Origin: Candidatus Caccocola faecipullorum
GTDB lineage: Bacteria; Synergistota; Synergistia; Synergistales; Synergistaceae
NCBI GenBank assembly: GCA_018716365.1
Contig: DVKA01000030.1
Location: forward strand, 1 to 16,554
Direction: 5' to 3'
DNA length: 16,554 bases
The translations under genes were made by a program, and so were the position numbers. The stretch's first letter is position 1, and each line of letters starts with the position of its first letter. The notes beneath the pieces were generated by a model. The model was not told where the DNA came from. It saw nothing but the letters and a program-made list of their open reading frames with translations, and made no database searches. Positions 14,097 through 16,554 of this stretch are shown in pieces.

Positions 14097-16232
14097 CTAC
14101 GCCGAGAGCGAGAGCAGGTTTCTGTAATTCGGATATGGCATATTCTCGGCTGAGAAGAAGATTTCCACCGAGTCTGCGATTTTGCGGATTTCGAGCATGA
14201 GCGGCACCGCGGACTTCACGATCTCCTCGGCGTGGGCGCGCGCCGTCATCTGCGCCATCTTCTCTCGCAGCGCGGCGAGCTCCGCGGTCTTCTCGATGAG
14301 GTCGAGCTTCGCGGAGGCGAGGCGGACGAGAAGTTTGTCCCATTTCTCGAACGACGGCAGGCCGTAGCCCGCGACGGCGTCGCGCGAGCTTTTTTCGAGA
14401 AGTATCTGCTTCGAGAGCGCGGGCAGGATTCCCTCCCAGACCATGTCGCGCAGCACGGACATCTCGATTTCGATGCTCTTGACGAACTGTTCGAGCTTTA
14501 TCGTGTGGAACGCCTCTATCTCCTTTTTGGAGAAGACGCCCATCTCTTCGAGCATCTTTATCGTCGACGGCTCGATGAAGAGGTCTATGCCCTCGGGGAT
14601 CGTCTTCGCCTTGAGCAGGCCGCGGCGCTCCGCCTCTTCGTGCCAGTTCGCGCTGTATGCGTTGCCTTCGAAGCGTATGTTGCGGCTCATCTCCGAGACT
14701 TTGCGTATCGTCTTGATGGCGGCGTCCACGGGGTCGAGGCCCGCGTTTATCTCTTCCTCGAAGAAGCCGAGGAATTTTTCCATGCCGGCGGCCCAGACCG
14801 TGAGCAGCGCCATGACTGGAATAGCCATCGCCTGCGACGCGCCGGGCGCGCGGAATTCGAACTTGTTGCCGGTGAAGGCTATCGGGCTCGTGCGGTTGCG
14901 GTCGCTGTCGAAGGCGACGATGTCGGGCAGCTTCGAGAGGCCGAGGTCGAGCGTGCCGCGCGAGGGCTTCATCGTGCCGTCGTCGGTGCCCTCTTCGACG
15001 GCGCGCAGCATCGAGGCGATGGCGTCGCCGAGGTAGATGCAGATGATGTTCGGCGGCGCTTCCTGGCCGCCGAGGCGGTACATATTGCCCGGTGTCGAGA
15101 CGGAGGCCTGGAGCAGGCCGAAGTGCTCGGCAGTCCCGAGTATGAACGACGAGAGGAACGAGAGGAATATGACGTTCTTCCTGTGGTTCGTCGATGGTTT
15201 CAGCAGGTTGCGCCCCTCGCTGTCTTCGAGCGAGAAGTTGATGTGCTTGCCGCTGCCGTTCATGCCGCGGAATGGCTTCTCGTGGAAGAGCAGGCGCAGC
15301 TCGTGCTCGCGCGCCATCTTGCGCATCGTCTCCATGACGAGCTGGTTCTGGTCGCAGGCGAGGTTCGCCTCGGTGAACTGCGGCGCGAATTCGAACTGGC
15401 ATCTCGCGTTTTCGTTGTGGCGCGTCGCAAGGTCTACGCCGAGGCGCGCAAGGTCGCGCTGCACGTCCTCCATGTAGGAGAGGACGCGCGTCGGAATCGC
15501 GCCGAAGTAGTGGTCCTCCATCTTCTGGTCGCGCGGCGGCGGCGAGCCGACGAGCGTGCGTCCGCAGAAGCGGATGTCCGGGCGCTTCTGCGCGCGCGGG
15601 CGGTCGAGGAGGAAGAACTCCTGCTCGCCTCCGACGGTCGCGTGGACGTAGCGGACGCCGCGGTTGCCGAAGAGCTTCAGCATCTTCATCGAGCGCGTCT
15701 CTATCGCCTGCATCGCGCGCAGCAGGTAGGTCTTCATGTCGAGCGGCGATCCGTCGTAGGCTATGAATATCGACGGGATGCAGAGGGTGCCGCCCTTCTT
15801 GGATTTGATTATGAACGCGGGGCTCGTCGGGTCCCACGCGGAGTAGCCGCGCGCCTCGAAGGTGCTGCGCGTGCCGCCCGACGGGAAGGAGGAGGCGTCA
15901 GGCTCGCTCTGCATGAGGTCCTTGCCGCGGAAGGAGTTCAGCGGGTTGCCGTTCTCGTCCGCCATGAGGAAGGCCGTGTGCTTCTCCGCCGTGAGCTCCG
16001 TCAGCGGGTGGAACCAGTGCGCCCAGTGGTCGGCGCCCTTGCTGACGGCCCAGTCCTTCATCGCGAGCGCGACGGTGTCCGCTATGCTCGAATCGAGCTT
16101 CTGGCGTCCCTCCGTAGCCGCGACGAGGCTGTCGTAAACGTCGCGCGGAAGCCGCTGTTTCATCTCCCTCTGGTCAAAGACGAGAGAGCCGTAAATGTCT
16201 TTCATCTTCGGGTATTCTCTTATCTCGGTCAT
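14097..16232 (-). CDS. glnN: Glutamine synthetase type III
   Basis: A 711-residue cytoplasmic enzyme that makes glutamine from glutamate, ammonia and ATP. Its length and sequence mark the large type III class, not GlnA type I. The N-terminal class-specific region contains HWAHWFHPLTELTAEKHTAF (69-88) and GGTRSTFEARGYSAWDPTSP (119-138). The catalytic domain has GGEQEFFLLD (201-210), NENARCQFEFAP (273-284), GSGKHINFSL (326-335) and the region around NRTSPIAFTGNKFEFR. The C-terminal part contains the helical AALREKMAQMTARAHAEEIV segment typical of the class. ATG 16232 follows GGAGG at normal spacing. The gene is alone between its own promoter (16274-16302) and a strong terminator (14046-14074). 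Type III enzymes are common in anaerobes and usually rise under nitrogen limitation; no known nitrogen-control site is obvious here. Confidence 0.96.
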   Translation of the reverse strand: MTEIREYPKMKDIYGSLVFDQREMKQRLPRDVYDSLVAATEGRQKLDSSIADTVALAMKDWAVSKGADHWAHWFHPLTELTAEKHTAFLMADENGNPLNSFRGKDLMQSEPDASSFPSGGTRSTFEARGYSAWDPTSPAFIIKSKKGGTLCIPSIFIAYDGSPLDMKTYLLRAMQAIETRSMKMLKLFGNRGVRYVHATVGGEQEFFLLDRPRAQKRPDIRFCGRTLVGSPPPRDQKMEDHYFGAIPTRVLSYMEDVQRDLARLGVDLATRHNENARCQFEFAPQFTEANLACDQNQLVMETMRKMAREHELRLLFHEKPFRGMNGSGKHINFSLEDSEGRNLLKPSTNHRKNVIFLSFLSSFILGTAEHFGLLQASVSTPGNMYRLGGQEAPPNIICIYLGDAIASMLRAVEEGTDDGTMKPSRGTLDLGLSKLPDIVAFDSDRNRTSPIAFTGNKFEFRAPGASQAMAIPVMALLTVWAAGMEKFLGFFEEEINAGLDPVDAAIKTIRKVSEMSRNIRFEGNAYSANWHEEAERRGLLKAKTIPEGIDLFIEPSTIKMLEEMGVFSKKEIEAFHTIKLEQFVKSIEIEMSVLRDMVWEGILPALSKQILLEKSSRDAVAGYGLPSFEKWDKLLVRLASAKLDLIEKTAELAALREKMAQMTARAHAEEIVKSAVPLMLEIRKIADSVEIFFSAENMPYPNYRNLLSLSA

Positions 16233-16273
16233 ACATTATCCTCCGAATGCGTAATGCTTGATGCACTCGTATC

Positions 16274-16302
16274 TTTATAGCGCGTTTTAAGCGTAAAATC
16301 AA
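16274..16302 (-). promoter_or_regulatory. Promoter of the glutamine synthetase gene
   Basis: On the minus strand TTGATT (16302-16297) and TATAAA (16279-16274) are exactly 17 bp apart. Transcription would start near 16267, giving a leader of about 35 bases. That leader contains three ATGC copies at 7-base intervals (16247, 16254, 16261 on the plus strand). Confidence 0.65.
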
Positions 16303-16388
16303 GCGGAAAGCCGCGCTTAATTTCACGCGCGCCGCGCGAAGCCGCGGAGAAAAAATTTTTTGCAGCGCGCGCCGCCGCCTCCGCCTCG

Positions 16389-16417
16389 TTTTCACCGCGC
16401 GCGTTTGCGTTTATAAT
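16389..16417 (+). promoter_or_regulatory. Promoter of the ABC-F gene
   Basis: TTTTCA (16389-16394) and a perfect TATAAT (16412-16417) are 17 bp apart. An A6T6 tract (16350-16361) lies upstream. The leader to ATG 16456 would be about 30 bases. Confidence 0.65.
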
Positions 16418-16455
16418 GAACGCGATTGTTTTGCAACGGAGGGAAGCAATTTCCT

Positions 16456-16554
16456 ATGATTGAGATAAAGGGCTTGAAGGTGCGCTTCGGCGAACAGGAG
16501 GTGCTGCGCGGGATAGACTGGTTCATCCCGCCGAAGAGCCGCGTCGGCTTGGTC
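16456..16554 (+). CDS. ABC-F family ATP-binding protein (3' end beyond the window)
   Basis: Only the first 33 residues are visible. MIEIKGLKVRFGEQEVLRGI followed by DWFIPPKSRVGLV is the N-terminal strand and aromatic (A-loop) region of an ABC ATPase, stopping just before the expected Walker A glycines. The opening MIEI and the PPKSRVGLV wording fit soluble ABC-F proteins (Uup, EttA, YheS types), which act on ribosomes, better than transporter ATPases. Transporter ATPases usually have a longer beginning. GGAGGG lies 12 bases before ATG 16456, a slightly long spacing. It is transcribed divergently from the glutamine synthetase gene from its own promoter. The exact subfamily cannot be told from this fragment. 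Confidence 0.75.
   Translation, partial: MIEIKGLKVRFGEQEVLRGIDWFIPPKSRVGLV

Noticed and set aside
13885..15837. A 650-codon minus-strand frame overlapping the glutamine synthetase gene in another frame and running to the aldehyde dehydrogenase start
   Set aside because: Low-complexity arginine-rich translation, no ribosome binding site, and it conflicts with the well-supported terminator and promoter at 13961-14074.
14232..16280. A 682-codon open frame on the plus strand opposite the glutamine synthetase gene, and similar long antisense frames opposite the aminotransferase (2104-3312) and FAH (3213-4268) genes
   Set aside because: They are by-products of GC-rich codon bias. Their translations are arginine-, alanine- and glutamate-rich, match no family, and overlie genes with clear catalytic motifs.
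16350..16361. A6T6 tract between the glutamine synthetase and ABC-F promoters, considered as an operator or terminator
   Set aside because: It is self-complementary but has no GC stem. It is more simply a bent or A-tract element upstream of the ABC-F promoter.
1..16554. Search for tRNA, rRNA, CRISPR arrays, insertion sequences, attachment sites and known riboswitches
   Set aside because: No cloverleaf-like segment, no regularly spaced repeat array, no transposase or integrase, and no recognisable conserved riboswitch core in the leaders by eye. Covariance-model scans would be needed to exclude small RNAs.

Overview
The window carries 14 protein-coding genes, two of them cut by the window edges, plus well-formed promoters and rho-independent terminators between them. 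I found no rRNA, tRNA, CRISPR array, insertion sequence or prophage gene. Most of the DNA is GC-rich (one hand-counted azlC line, 61-120, is 39 G/C of 60), with strong Shine-Dalgarno sites and sigma70-type promoters. The content is amino-acid-centred: branched-chain amino acid export, an aminotransferase, peptidase T, a type III glutamine synthetase and an aldehyde dehydrogenase. That mix suggests a peptide- and amino-acid-fermenting anaerobe. My best guess is the Synergistota (Cloacibacillus/Synergistes type), which is an inference from style and content, not proof.

Layout. 1-970: the azlC (partial) and azlD export pair. 994-3306: a LysR-type regulator (minus) diverges from a class I/II aminotransferase. 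A fumarylacetoacetate-hydrolase-family enzyme follows the aminotransferase in the same operon (to 4232). The LysR/aminotransferase gap holds overlapping divergent promoters and a palindromic operator candidate. 4380-5285: an EamA/DMT permease with its own promoter. 5300-6091 (minus): a radical SAM protein. 6238-7077: an amidohydrolase ending in a strong terminator. 7199-10916: a compact module of a sodium:solute symporter, peptidase T and a GntR/FCD regulator. It opens with a very AT-rich promoter that has a perfect 16-bp palindrome. 10922-12202 (minus): an MFS exporter. 12411-13904 (minus): an aldehyde dehydrogenase with a perfect inverted repeat at its predicted transcription start. 14097-16232 (minus): type III glutamine synthetase. 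16456-end: the start of an ABC-F ATPase.

How the parts may work together. The symporter and peptidase T plausibly take up small peptides or related substrates and release amino acids. The aminotransferase/FAH operon would turn an amino acid into a 2-oxo acid and process it further. The aldehyde dehydrogenase could oxidise aldehydes from amino acid breakdown, and glutamine synthetase assimilates ammonia. Only the operon structures are visible in the sequence; the metabolic links are inference.

I see no obvious new multi-gene system such as a defence island or biosynthetic cluster. The most unusual signals are regulatory: a shared non-canonical -35-region motif in front of two unrelated minus-strand genes (radical SAM and MFS), the operator dyad of the aldehyde dehydrogenase gene, and a leader before the symporter gene with a mini-ORF and mutually exclusive hairpins over the ribosome binding site.
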